Below, piece by piece: positions 12,547 to 21,055 of a DNA stretch of 64,000 bases. Below the pieces are notes generated by a model. That model was not told the origin of the DNA and made no database searches. It worked only from the letters and a program-made list of their open reading frames with translations. Every line of letters starts with the position of its first letter. Position 1 is the stretch's first letter. A program made the position numbers and the translations under genes. Source of the stretch: an uncultured Gammaproteobacteria bacterium (GTDB taxonomy: Bacteria > Pseudomonadota > Gammaproteobacteria > UBA6429 > Thiohalophilaceae); assembly GCA_913064945.1 (NCBI GenBank), contig CAJYAN010000004.1, positions 112,001-176,000 on the forward strand, read 5' to 3'.

Positions 12547-15500
12547 TTATTTAATTTGTCGCCAGGACTGACGGCCATCCTGGTCCGGCGCAGCTTCCTG
12601 TCTGAGTTCAAGGCTACCGGTCGAAGTTGACATAACTTTAATATCAACAGTATCTGTTGCAATGACCGTTGGTGAGGTGGCGATGCCAGGGACCTGCCAG
12701 CCATTAAGCGGGGTTTTACCGCTGCCCGCATTATCGGTGGCATCTAATTTACCGTCATAGTTTAGGTCGAAGACTGCATTATCTGTCTGGGAGCCATCGC
12801 GCGCATCCAGTTCCATCAGCCAGCTGTTACCTCCTGCTATACAAACATCCGAGGTAGGAATGGCAGTTACGAAGATGACTTTCGGGTTTTGTATACCTCT
12901 GACAAAGGGTTCAAAAATGACTCTTTCGCCGGTTGCGGGTAAGTCCATATACCAGTCGTGGAACCCACCGTCATTGCTGCCGTTCTTGGTGGTTATACGG
13001 GTAACCTGTTTGAGTGTGGCACCGGTAGCTGCATTGGTAAAGCTCCGCTCGGTGCCATTGACATCCGCAGTGATGACCTCCTGTTGTGTCCAGAGGCTAT
13101 TTGTTTTATCAACATGAGTCGCTGGTGTACTATCATTTTCGGTGGTATCAAGCAGACCATAAAAAGTCTGTATCCGATTGCTTTTTGTCAGGTCGTTATC
13201 GGTTGTCTCTATGAACTTTCCTGTTCCGAAGTAGACCATTGAGCTACCCTTGGCAGCAGCCACGGCAGGTTGTGAGGTGATGGGCTGAGGACATGCACCA
13301 GTGCGTGCCTTATACAATGGCAAAGGTGTGGTACCACTTGTAATGAGGCTGCCCCATTGGCTGGGGTCGTTTGAACGTACGTCAATTTTCCACAGATTAC
13401 CATAAAGATCGCCGGCATAAATAAAGTCGGCAATGAAGTCACCATTGGTATCGACGACGGTTACGGTGGACATACCATTTGGTTTACTTTGAGTGAGATC
13501 AATCTTACCTGTTCCCGCTGCCGGTGCCTTATCGCCGCTCGCGCACTTGCCACCATCATAATTTGGACTGGTAGGATTATCGATGTCATCTTTCAGACCC
13601 ACGCCCGTATCAATTTTGATATAATCGGTGCCGATGTCCCATTTTCCATCGGTGCCAGGTCCATCAAGGAAGGCGATATAAATGACGGAATCGCCAGTGG
13701 TACTATCATTTGCACTGCCATCGCCGTCATTATCGACGGTATTATTATAGCCATTGCCAAAGACTGCTGCCCAGCGACCATTGGCCATACGTACGATTGC
13801 AGGTTGTGAGTATGTATTTCCCAGGTCGGGATCATCTTTATCGGTAAATTCCCATTTTACAATATTCTTAGCATTGCTATCTGACTTGGCAAAGCTACCT
13901 TTTGGATCGGTAACATCCAATACATATACACCCTGGCCACCATTGTTTAGACCACCGGCGAGTGTAGTGTGCCAGGCGGCGTCATAAAACGCATCGATGA
14001 CATTGGGTGAACCATCGACAAAATATTGATGTGTATAAGTGGGGTCAGAGTACTTCTGGAAATTTGGGATGACGGGTGAGGGGATGTAGGCAAATTTTTC
14101 CTCACCGCCGGTGGCATCTGTTGTGGCATCAAAGGCATGTAACATACCATCATTGGCACCGACATATAACATTGCATACTTACCGCGATCGTACCCCGAC
14201 GTTTTATTCAGTCCGGAATAGCGCTTGCGAAAATCGGAATATTTCTCAACACCAGTTGCATTTTCAGGTGCTGATTGTGTAAAGGTGGTTGTTTTCATCG
14301 AGCCAGGCTTTAGATATTCAAAATTTTCATTCCATAAATTGTTATACGGCATATCGGGCCGGCCAACATATACCGGAGATGAGTTCACGATATCACCTAA
14401 CAGGTTGGAATTAAATGAAACAACCTGCTTTTTAGTCTTGCCGGGGTTTGCCGGATCCGGTACATCCAGAGTGACCAGTTTGCCGCGCGGTCGGAAGACC
14501 CCTGATGAATTTAAACTGCCATCGGATTTGAGTGTTTCTCTGCTGCGATCACCGCGGACATAATCGTAGATATATTGGTCATCGGTGGTATCTGCCTTGG
14601 TTGTAGCATTCGTGTTATTGACGTAGGTCAGCTCTGTTTTAATCGTGCTGTCAAAATTTGCCCAGTCAAACTGGTAACCCACGGGGTTGCCAGTACCTGC
14701 CTTTTTACCATAGGTCATAATAAAACGGTTGGTATAGGTTTGCGCGGTAAGTTTTGCGCCGGCCTCCCAGAGTACCTTTGGCTTACTACCGTCCATTACT
14801 AGTTTACGTGTAGCGGGGTCAAGTTGAAAGGCATTCAGGCGACCTTCCCAGTTATTGGTGTCGTACAACGCCTGAAATAATAATGTTTCTTTACTGATGA
14901 AACCGGTACTGGCCGCAACAGCAGCAGCAGATCCTGTAGTTGCCTGGATGCCACTTAGAATATTGTTAAAGGCCGTCGCCAGCTCGGTACTATCATTTGC
15001 GGTGTAATAGCCTTGTTTCTTGATAACGTTACCGCTGGCATCGAGCTGGCTATTTCCCTTGGCATCCAGTAATGGATCCTGGCCGTAGTAGCCTGCGTCT
15101 TCCAGCATCTGGTTACTGAGCGTGAAACCGATGGTATATGTTTTCAGGGGCTGTTTTTCATATTTACCATTATCGGTGAGGTCATCAAAACTTTTGCTCG
15201 CCAGATCCTTACCGGTATCGCTGGTACTCGTCCCTGATTTTGCCGGATCGCTACGCAGGTCCAGGTCATAACCGAACTTTGCCAGGTCATCGAGATAGAG
15301 TGTGCTACCCTCATTACCACTACTACCTCCATATCCATCTGAGTACTGAGGAAAAGGTGGCGTGCTGGTGGTTGTCGGGTGGAGTTCGTCCCAGTCTGGT
15401 AGACAAGGTGGTGTTGTACTCAAACCGTCACTGGAGTTACAGCTGGATTTTATATCGGGGTCCTGCGAACTCGTCGGAAAAGTATCGTCATTTGTTGGCA

Positions 15501-16320
15501 GACCATCGGTTAGCACGACAACAAAATTTTGCTGACAGCGATACTGAATGGGGCTGGTGTATTGTGTTGATGTATTATTATAAAAACCTTTCAGGCCACG
15601 AAAATAACGTGTCACCTCATAATAAGCCTCGGCGAGCGGGGTGCTGGTGCTTGCTCGTAGCCCACCGATTTTGCTTGTCAGTGTCCCGACATTAGAGCCA
15701 CAGACGGCATCAATATCACCGCCAACACTATTACTTGCAAACGAGGCGAGACCAAAGCGCACATTCGGTACGGTGGTGACCAGGTTGGTGCTGGCTTTTT
15801 GTACTGCACCCAGGCGACTATCGTTAGGGAACCAGTAATAGGTAGCGCTGTCAGTCAGATCTGTGCCATTTGGATATGAATTAAAAATATAGTTCAGATA
15901 ATTACCGGACCACCAGGTGCTAACTCCGGGATCAACATTACCATAGGGGTTAGGAAGTTTAATACACTTGGATGTACCATTACTCAGGCAAAGATTGCCG
16001 CCACCATAGGTGTAAGTAGTGGTACTAGTTAAGCCATAGCTAGAATAAGTGACTGTACTGTCATAAGGTGCCGGGCTAAGGGTGGAGCGTTTGACAACAG
16101 TCTTATCCGGTTTTGTGACATTACGTTCAATATCCGTGATGATGTTGCGCATACTGCCCGAGTCATCGATCAAGAGCATGACATTTGGCTCAACCGTTGT
16201 ACTGACCGCCAGCGGTGAATCTGACAAGCTTAATGGTATCGCAGTCGATAATGCAGGCAGGCAGAGCAGAGCGCCACCAATAGCGAGAATTGTTTTGCGG
16301 AAGAGAATTTTATTCATCAT
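12547..16320 (-). CDS. pilY1: PilY1 pilus tip adhesin
   Basis: Large secreted type IV pilus tip and biogenesis factor. After a signal peptide (cut near residue 27), an N-terminal von Willebrand A domain shows MIDAS residues D52, S54, S56 (LLIDDSGSM) and later VVVLTDGLPTNDD. The C-terminal PilY1 beta-propeller begins around YVGANDGMLHAFDATT and includes DGDFIADF-like calcium-loop sequence. An EF-hand-like DLNYDGKLDATD occurs near residue 1190. About 1257 residues. ATG 16320 is preferred because GGAG lies five bases upstream; an upstream ATG at 16359 has no such site. Confidence 0.95.
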   Translation of the reverse strand: MMNKILFRKTILAIGGALLCLPALSTAIPLSLSDSPLAVSTTVEPNVMLLIDDSGSMRNIITDIERNVTKPDKTVVKRSTLSPAPYDSTVTYSSYGLTSTTTYTYGGGNLCLSNGTSKCIKLPNPYGNVDPGVSTWWSGNYLNYIFNSYPNGTDLTDSATYYWFPNDSRLGAVQKASTNLVTTVPNVRFGLASFASNSVGGDIDAVCGSNVGTLTSKIGGLRASTSTPLAEAYYEVTRYFRGLKGFYNNTSTQYTSPIQYRCQQNFVVVLTDGLPTNDDTFPTSSQDPDIKSSCNSSDGLSTTPPCLPDWDELHPTTTSTPPFPQYSDGYGGSSGNEGSTLYLDDLAKFGYDLDLRSDPAKSGTSTSDTGKDLASKSFDDLTDNGKYEKQPLKTYTIGFTLSNQMLEDAGYYGQDPLLDAKGNSQLDASGNVIKKQGYYTANDSTELATAFNNILSGIQATTGSAAAVAASTGFISKETLLFQALYDTNNWEGRLNAFQLDPATRKLVMDGSKPKVLWEAGAKLTAQTYTNRFIMTYGKKAGTGNPVGYQFDWANFDSTIKTELTYVNNTNATTKADTTDDQYIYDYVRGDRSRETLKSDGSLNSSGVFRPRGKLVTLDVPDPANPGKTKKQVVSFNSNLLGDIVNSSPVYVGRPDMPYNNLWNENFEYLKPGSMKTTTFTQSAPENATGVEKYSDFRKRYSGLNKTSGYDRGKYAMLYVGANDGMLHAFDATTDATGGEEKFAYIPSPVIPNFQKYSDPTYTHQYFVDGSPNVIDAFYDAAWHTTLAGGLNNGGQGVYVLDVTDPKGSFAKSDSNAKNIVKWEFTDKDDPDLGNTYSQPAIVRMANGRWAAVFGNGYNNTVDNDGDGSANDSTTGDSVIYIAFLDGPGTDGKWDIGTDYIKIDTGVGLKDDIDNPTSPNYDGGKCASGDKAPAAGTGKIDLTQSKPNGMSTVTVVDTNGDFIADFIYAGDLYGNLWKIDVRSNDPSQWGSLITSGTTPLPLYKARTGACPQPITSQPAVAAAKGSSMVYFGTGKFIETTDNDLTKSNRIQTFYGLLDTTENDSTPATHVDKTNSLWTQQEVITADVNGTERSFTNAATGATLKQVTRITTKNGSNDGGFHDWYMDLPATGERVIFEPFVRGIQNPKVIFVTAIPTSDVCIAGGNSWLMELDARDGSQTDNAVFDLNYDGKLDATDNAGSGKTPLNGWQVPGIATSPTVIATDTVDIKVMSTSTGSLELRQEAAPDQDGRQSWRQIK

Positions 16321-16368
16321 CTTCACTCCGGTGATGTCCTGTACAATAGAAGTTTTCATATGGCCTAC

Positions 16369-16986
16369 TTAATGATGCTTGCTAACAATTTCCTGGATCA
16401 TGGCCACGGAGTTATCCGATGACCCGGTGGCCCTGACAGTGAGTCGATAATACTTGGTGCCGGTGGTCAGGTTGCGGCGTGTCAGTCCCTGACCGTATTG
16501 CCCGACTGTGGCGTGTTCTTCAACAATGGCACGTGGTGCATTGGTGATGAGTTTTTTACCACCTATCGTCGGACTGTAGTTGCCTGTGTATCCCTGGACA
16601 TAATTGGCACCGCCCCCCGAGGTATCGGTCCACCATTGGTAGGTGGTGTTCTCCATCCAGTTGATATCGCCACGACCATTCGCGGAGTCACCGATATCGA
16701 GGACGCAGCTGGCACTGCCCAGGGTGCCATCATAGGTTTGTCCCTGACAGCTACTTCGTGTACCGTTATCAGGGTTAAGACTGACCTGCAGAGCACGGGC
16801 CGCTGTCTCGGCGGCATTGAATGCCAGTGTACTATCGACAAGATTACCCGCCATGCGCGATTGCAGGGTATTGTTGTTTAGCGAGGCGACACCGACAATG
16901 GTCAGGGCCATCAGTAAAACCAGCCCCATAATCAGCACGGCGCCCTGCTGTTGGCGAGGGAGTGACGGTAAGGTTATCGTATTCAT
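16369..16986 (-). CDS. pilX: Minor pilin assembly protein PilX
   Basis: 205-residue PilX-type protein. The N-terminal pattern RQQQGAVLIMGLVLLMALTI is typical of PilX, which keeps the Gly cleavage site but lacks Glu5. It is followed by SRMAGNLVDSTLAFNAAETA, another PilX hallmark. It is thought to form the tip complex with PilV, PilW, PilE and PilY1. AGGA lies seven bases before the ATG. Placed between pilW and pilY1, as in Pseudomonas. Confidence 0.92.
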   Translation of the reverse strand: MNTITLPSLPRQQQGAVLIMGLVLLMALTIVGVASLNNNTLQSRMAGNLVDSTLAFNAAETAARALQVSLNPDNGTRSSCQGQTYDGTLGSASCVLDIGDSANGRGDINWMENTTYQWWTDTSGGGANYVQGYTGNYSPTIGGKKLITNAPRAIVEEHATVGQYGQGLTRRNLTTGTKYYRLTVRATGSSDNSVAMIQEIVSKHH

Positions 16987-17004
16987 AGTGCTGTCCTGAT
17001 GTGC

Positions 17005-18096
17005 CTAGAGGGTTCGGTTACGAAGGTTTATCGTGGTCGTGAATTCACGACGGTAGCGGCGGTCGGTCGATTTTTTCTTCACGCCCATAAAGGTATAGGG
17101 CGTTTCGTTCTTACCGTTGTTTTGATTGGCGATATTGTCTTTGGTCGTCGCTAACAGGTGGATGCGCACGGCCAGGACATTAGGCCACAGATTGCCTGCC
17201 TGGACCTGGGCGGCAGTCATAAAGGCATCGACACTGGGGTCACCTGACCCCGTCAGTGTGGTATCAACATGATAGTCAATCTGCATATCGTCAATATACT
17301 CGACCAGCTCAGTAGCAACGTCGCTGTTACCCTGATCAACATCTACCCATAAGCTGCGACAACCCGAGACACCGCTTGAGCATGGGGCGATGTAATAGGT
17401 ATGACGCTCCCATTTCATGACACGGGCATCAGGGCCATAGAGTTTACTCAAGAAGGAGGTGTGGTTGTTATTGCTGCCATGTGCAATAGTGATCTTTCCA
17501 GAGCTGGAAGAGACGGAGGTTGCACGAAAGATATCACCACTAGCGCAATCGGTGATAAACATGGCCTCATCTTTTTGAAAATCACAGCTGTTGTCAGTGA
17601 GCTGTATGTTGGCATTTCTCACGCCCATATTACCGGTCAGTTCTGAGGCACAGGAGGACGTCCGCCGTATGGTAATGGCCTCGGTGCCAGTGATGACCGG
17701 GAGTGTGCCTATCGGGGTCGCTGGGTTGCAACCCGCGCCAGTACCGCCGGTACAGCCTGTATGTCCAACGAGGGCAGTAGCTGAGGTAAAATCAAAATTG
17801 GTATCGACAGGGCCATTGTTACCCCCGGTTGAGACATTGTTGACTGGTGTCATGCGGCTCAGGTTGGTACAGCCTTGATAACCGGCCTGGCGAATTTCTT
17901 TACTCATCAGGTTAATGGCAAAGCGACCATTTTCCTGCAGGCTAGAAAACTCGTTCTGTACCGCGTTGGACTTTCGCGTAGCTAAATACACCGAAGAGAC
18001 TCCGAGCAGCAATATGGTGGAGATAGTGATAGCCACCAGTAATTCGACCAATGATAGCCCGAAGGTTTTTTTGCGAGTGAATGTTATCGACATCAT
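17005..18096 (-). CDS. pilW: Minor pilin PilW
   Basis: 363-residue prepilin. The leader ends at G|LSLVELLVA with Glu5 and a hydrophobic helix, followed by QNEFSSLQENGRFAINLMSKEIRQAGYQGC, a PilW-type motif (here reported in part). The large cysteine-containing globular domain is typical of PilW. Two adjacent ATG codons are possible; the first is six bases from AAGG. Membrane-inserted before assembly at the pilus tip. Ten bases separate it from pilV. Confidence 0.92.
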   Translation of the reverse strand: MMSITFTRKKTFGLSLVELLVAITISTILLLGVSSVYLATRKSNAVQNEFSSLQENGRFAINLMSKEIRQAGYQGCTNLSRMTPVNNVSTGGNNGPVDTNFDFTSATALVGHTGCTGGTGAGCNPATPIGTLPVITGTEAITIRRTSSCASELTGNMGVRNANIQLTDNSCDFQKDEAMFITDCASGDIFRATSVSSSSGKITIAHGSNNNHTSFLSKLYGPDARVMKWERHTYYIAPCSSGVSGCRSLWVDVDQGNSDVATELVEYIDDMQIDYHVDTTLTGSGDPSVDAFMTAAQVQAGNLWPNVLAVRIHLLATTKDNIANQNNGKNETPYTFMGVKKKSTDRRYRREFTTTINLRNRTL

Positions 18097-18105
18097 ATTT
18101 AACCT

Positions 18106-18594
18106 TTATGGACGTACGAAGAGTTTTAGACACTTGAGGTCGGTCTTGACGGCCGGATTACAGTTGGTGCCGGTCGCGCCATTGCGTGAAGCATCCCACA
18201 TGACCGTGATAGTGAATTCGCTGCCGTCACCCAAAACGGTACCCTGACCCGCCGGTAATAAATTCTCGATATCACTCACCCATTCAAAATCATCGCGGGT
18301 AGCGACCTGACTGGGACTACAACCTGAAGAGCACAGTGTGCCGGTCGGTTTTTTGCCGAGGGAATCATATTGATTGGTCTGTCGACCAACGGGGTTGGCA
18401 CGAATGCGATCCGCCATGCCGTAGGCGAGTTGGGCCGCAACACTCTGATACAGGGCCGATTGGGTATTGCCCATACTGGCCATTTGCAGGGCCCCTAGTC
18501 CAAGCAAGCCTACCGAGAAAATAATCATCGCCACCATCGCTTCAAGTAATGTGAAACCATGTTGATGAACGAGATTGGGTCTGGAACGTTTCAT
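18106..18594 (-). CDS. pilV: Minor pilin PilV
   Basis: 162-residue prepilin with cleavage site G|FTLLEAMVAM, Glu5, then GLLGLGALQMASMGNTQSA and AYGMADRIRANP, strongly PilV-like. It works with the other minor pilins to prime pilus assembly. AGGTGA lies about eight bases before the ATG. It is the second gene in the cluster, between fimT and pilW. Confidence 0.92.
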   Translation of the reverse strand: MKRSRPNLVHQHGFTLLEAMVAMIIFSVGLLGLGALQMASMGNTQSALYQSVAAQLAYGMADRIRANPVGRQTNQYDSLGKKPTGTLCSSGCSPSQVATRDDFEWVSDIENLLPAGQGTVLGDGSEFTITVMWDASRNGATGTNCNPAVKTDLKCLKLFVRP

Positions 18595-18609
18595 TGGGAT
18601 TTCACCTGT

Positions 18610-19161
18610 TTATGAGCAGACACTGGTACCGACTGTAAACTTAGGTCTGCCAGTGGGTGAGAAAGTTAAAATTCGCGGCTTCTGGCCGCTGTAGCACAGG
18701 GTAAACGTGACCGGCCCTGTTGGTACTATTAGTACACCGCCACTATCGAGAACTTTAATGGTTCCGTCCGCTTCGTAGACCAAAGTGCTTAAGTTTGTCA
18801 CATTGCTCTTGCTATCCTTAACTGTGCCGGTCAGCGTAATGCCGGAGGCCGTGGCAGTACCAATGCGCAACTGGGTCTCAGAACCGGCATCATAGGTTCC
18901 GGGGTTAAGCCCGTCATCCACCCAGATGCTCCAGTCGCTGGCCCAACCAGCGGAGGTACCGATTGCCACCGGGCTGACCCGTTTAATGGCCTCGCTGCGT
19001 GCAAACAGAAAGGCAGTTGAAAGCTGATTAAGATGGGTTGCCATACGATTACTGTTAAAAATACCGCGAACCCCGGGGATGCCAATCGCCAGCAGAATGC
19101 CGAGAATGACGACGACGGCCAGCATTTCGATCATGGTAAAACCTGTCATTTTTCTTTTCAT
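18610..19161 (-). CDS. fimT: GspH/FimT family minor pseudopilin
   Basis: 183-residue prepilin and first gene of the minor-pilin operon. Cleavage site G|FTMIEMLAVVVILGILLAIG with Glu5. The following LNQLSTAFLFARSEAIKR is the FimT/FimU/GspH signature. The C-terminus has paired cysteines (FTLCYSG and the final TSVCS). FimU and FimT cannot be told apart without alignment. The promoter for the whole operon should lie in the 130-base gap shared with divergent thiO. Confidence 0.88.
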   Translation of the reverse strand: MKRKMTGFTMIEMLAVVVILGILLAIGIPGVRGIFNSNRMATHLNQLSTAFLFARSEAIKRVSPVAIGTSAGWASDWSIWVDDGLNPGTYDAGSETQLRIGTATASGITLTGTVKDSKSNVTNLSTLVYEADGTIKVLDSGGVLIVPTGPVTFTLCYSGQKPRILTFSPTGRPKFTVGTSVCS

Positions 19162-19291
19162 GGATATTTTATAGTCTCGTTTGTGGCGTTTGTCCGGTGA
19201 AAACCGATAAACTGTCGTCTATCCCCGATAGGCGGTCAAGTCGCTAATTTCTTTTAACATTTTCTGTCTTTGTCTTGTGACACGGTTGGCA

Positions 19292-20410
19292 ATGAGTGAT
19301 GTAGTCATTATAGGTAGCGGTATTAGCGGCATGCTGGTGGCGCGCGAACTCTGTGCGGAGAAGCTCTCGGTCACCATTGTCGAACGTACGGCGGCAACGG
19401 GGCAGGAGTCATCCTGGGCCGGCGGGGGGATCATCTCACCATTATATCCCTGGCAGTATGACGCCGCGGTGACACGTCTGGCACACTGGAGCCAGCTTGA
19501 ATACCGTGCGCTATGTGAGTCACTGTTTGCCGCCACCGGTATCGACCCGGAGTGGACGAAAAATGGTCTCCTGATTATGACGGATGAGCTTGAGCAGGCC
19601 ACCGGTTGGGCAGAGCAATTTGGCGAAGTGCTGCAAGTCGTTGACGAACAGACCATCCAGGAAATTGAACCCGCCTTTGCCTATCCGGGCGGGACGGCTG
19701 TCTGGATGCCGCAAGTGGCTCAGGTGCGAAATCCCCGCCTGTTAAAAGCCCTCAAGGTCTTTCTGGAGCAGCATAAGGTCAATTTTGTCACGGGGGCAGA
19801 GGTGCAGGGCTTTGTGACCGTGAAAGACAGGCTACAGGGGATAAAAACCAGCCAGGGTGAGTTACAGGCCGATCGTGTCGTTGTGGCGAGTGGCGCCTGG
19901 AGTCAGTCACTGCTCACCACCGTGGATCAGAATGTGCCGAGGATCGAACCGGTCCAGGGACAGATGCTGCTCTTCAAGGCTGCTCCGGCACTGGTAAGGC
20001 GCATCGTGCTGAGTGAGCAGCGCTATGTCATTCCCCGTCGTGATGGCCGAGTGCTGGTGGGAAGTACCCTGGAGCATGTCGGTTTTCGAAAGCAGGCTAC
20101 CGAGACGGCCCGTGCAGAACTGCATGCCATGGCGTTGAAACTGATACCGGCATTGGCCGACTGTCCGGTGGAGCACCACTGGGCGGGGCTGCGTCCGGGC
20201 TCCCCTCAGGGCGTACCCTATATATATGAGCACCCCACTATTCGCAGTCTGTACGTCAATTGTGGTCATTATCGTAATGGTGTTGTTATGGGGCCTGCCG
20301 CGGCCCGTCTACTGGCCGATCAAGTATTAGCGCGGCCGCCAATTCTATCCATTGCGCCGTATAGTCTCACTAGCAGGCCCGCCGATCGTGAGATTGACCG
20401 AGCGAAATAA
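19292..20410 (+). CDS. thiO: Glycine oxidase ThiO
   Basis: FAD-dependent amine oxidase of the DAO family that makes iminoglycine for the thiazole half of thiamine. The FAD-binding GSGISG sits at residues 8-13. SSWAGGGIISPLYPW follows near residue 45, and the end has HYRNGVVMGPAAARLLADQ. 372 residues from ATG 19292; GTG 19277 is a weaker start. No thiG or thiS lies beside it here. Divergent from the pilus operon. Confidence 0.92.
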   Translation: MSDVVIIGSGISGMLVARELCAEKLSVTIVERTAATGQESSWAGGGIISPLYPWQYDAAVTRLAHWSQLEYRALCESLFAATGIDPEWTKNGLLIMTDELEQATGWAEQFGEVLQVVDEQTIQEIEPAFAYPGGTAVWMPQVAQVRNPRLLKALKVFLEQHKVNFVTGAEVQGFVTVKDRLQGIKTSQGELQADRVVVASGAWSQSLLTTVDQNVPRIEPVQGQMLLFKAAPALVRRIVLSEQRYVIPRRDGRVLVGSTLEHVGFRKQATETARAELHAMALKLIPALADCPVEHHWAGLRPGSPQGVPYIYEHPTIRSLYVNCGHYRNGVVMGPAAARLLADQVLARPPILSIAPYSLTSRPADREIDRAK

Positions 20411-20447
20411 TAGACTTTGTCTAAATTGCTGGTCTATACTCAGATAC

Positions 20448-20876
20448 ATGGACAATTTAACACCAACAATGTCAGGAAAGTCACGGGTCGTCAGCTTGCT
20501 GAAAGAGGCGGGAATTACACCGACCCAGCAGCGTATTGAAATCGCCCAGATTCTCTTTGCAAAGCTGCACCATCTTTCTGCGGAACAGGTCCTGAGTCAG
20601 GTCAATCGAGACCAGGCGCTGGTCTCCAAGGCCACGGTCTATAACACGCTAGGTTTGTTTGCCAGCAAGGGGCTGGTCAGGGAAGTCATTGTTGACCCCA
20701 GCAAAGTTTTTTACGACTCCAACACGAAACCACACCACCACTTCTTCAATGTCGATACCGGCCTGCTCACGGATTTTGATTCCGATACCGTCCAGATTGA
20801 GCAGTTGCCGAGTCTGCCTGAAGGCACGATTGCCGATGGGGTCGACATCATTATTCGTCTGCGTAACGGCCACTAA
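20448..20876 (+). CDS. Fur-family regulator, Irr-like, without cysteines
   Basis: 142-residue Fur-superfamily repressor. The N-terminal winged helix has GITPTQQRIEIAQIL and ALVSKATVYNTLGLFASKGLV. The C-terminal dimerisation part carries KPHHHFFNVDTG with a His triplet at 96-98. There is no cysteine at all, so the structural CxxC zinc sites of Fur and PerR are absent. The HHH motif resembles the haem/metal-sensing Irr group. It follows thiO by 37 bases. Irr identity is inferred from the motif, and the signal could be haem, iron or peroxide. Confidence 0.85.
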   Translation: MDNLTPTMSGKSRVVSLLKEAGITPTQQRIEIAQILFAKLHHLSAEQVLSQVNRDQALVSKATVYNTLGLFASKGLVREVIVDPSKVFYDSNTKPHHHFFNVDTGLLTDFDSDTVQIEQLPSLPEGTIADGVDIIIRLRNGH

Positions 20877-21055
20877 ACAGTCTTTCTCCCCGGATTAACC
20901 ACATTGCCAACGCTGTCGTTAGGACGCTGGTAGTGCTGATTGATTAAACTATTTGAAAAATCATGCGTTTAAGTCAATAATTTAATCTTGGCTATCAAAC
21001 TTTAATAGGGAATACAGTGCGACGAAGAAACTGCACGTACGCCTAAGGGATAAAA

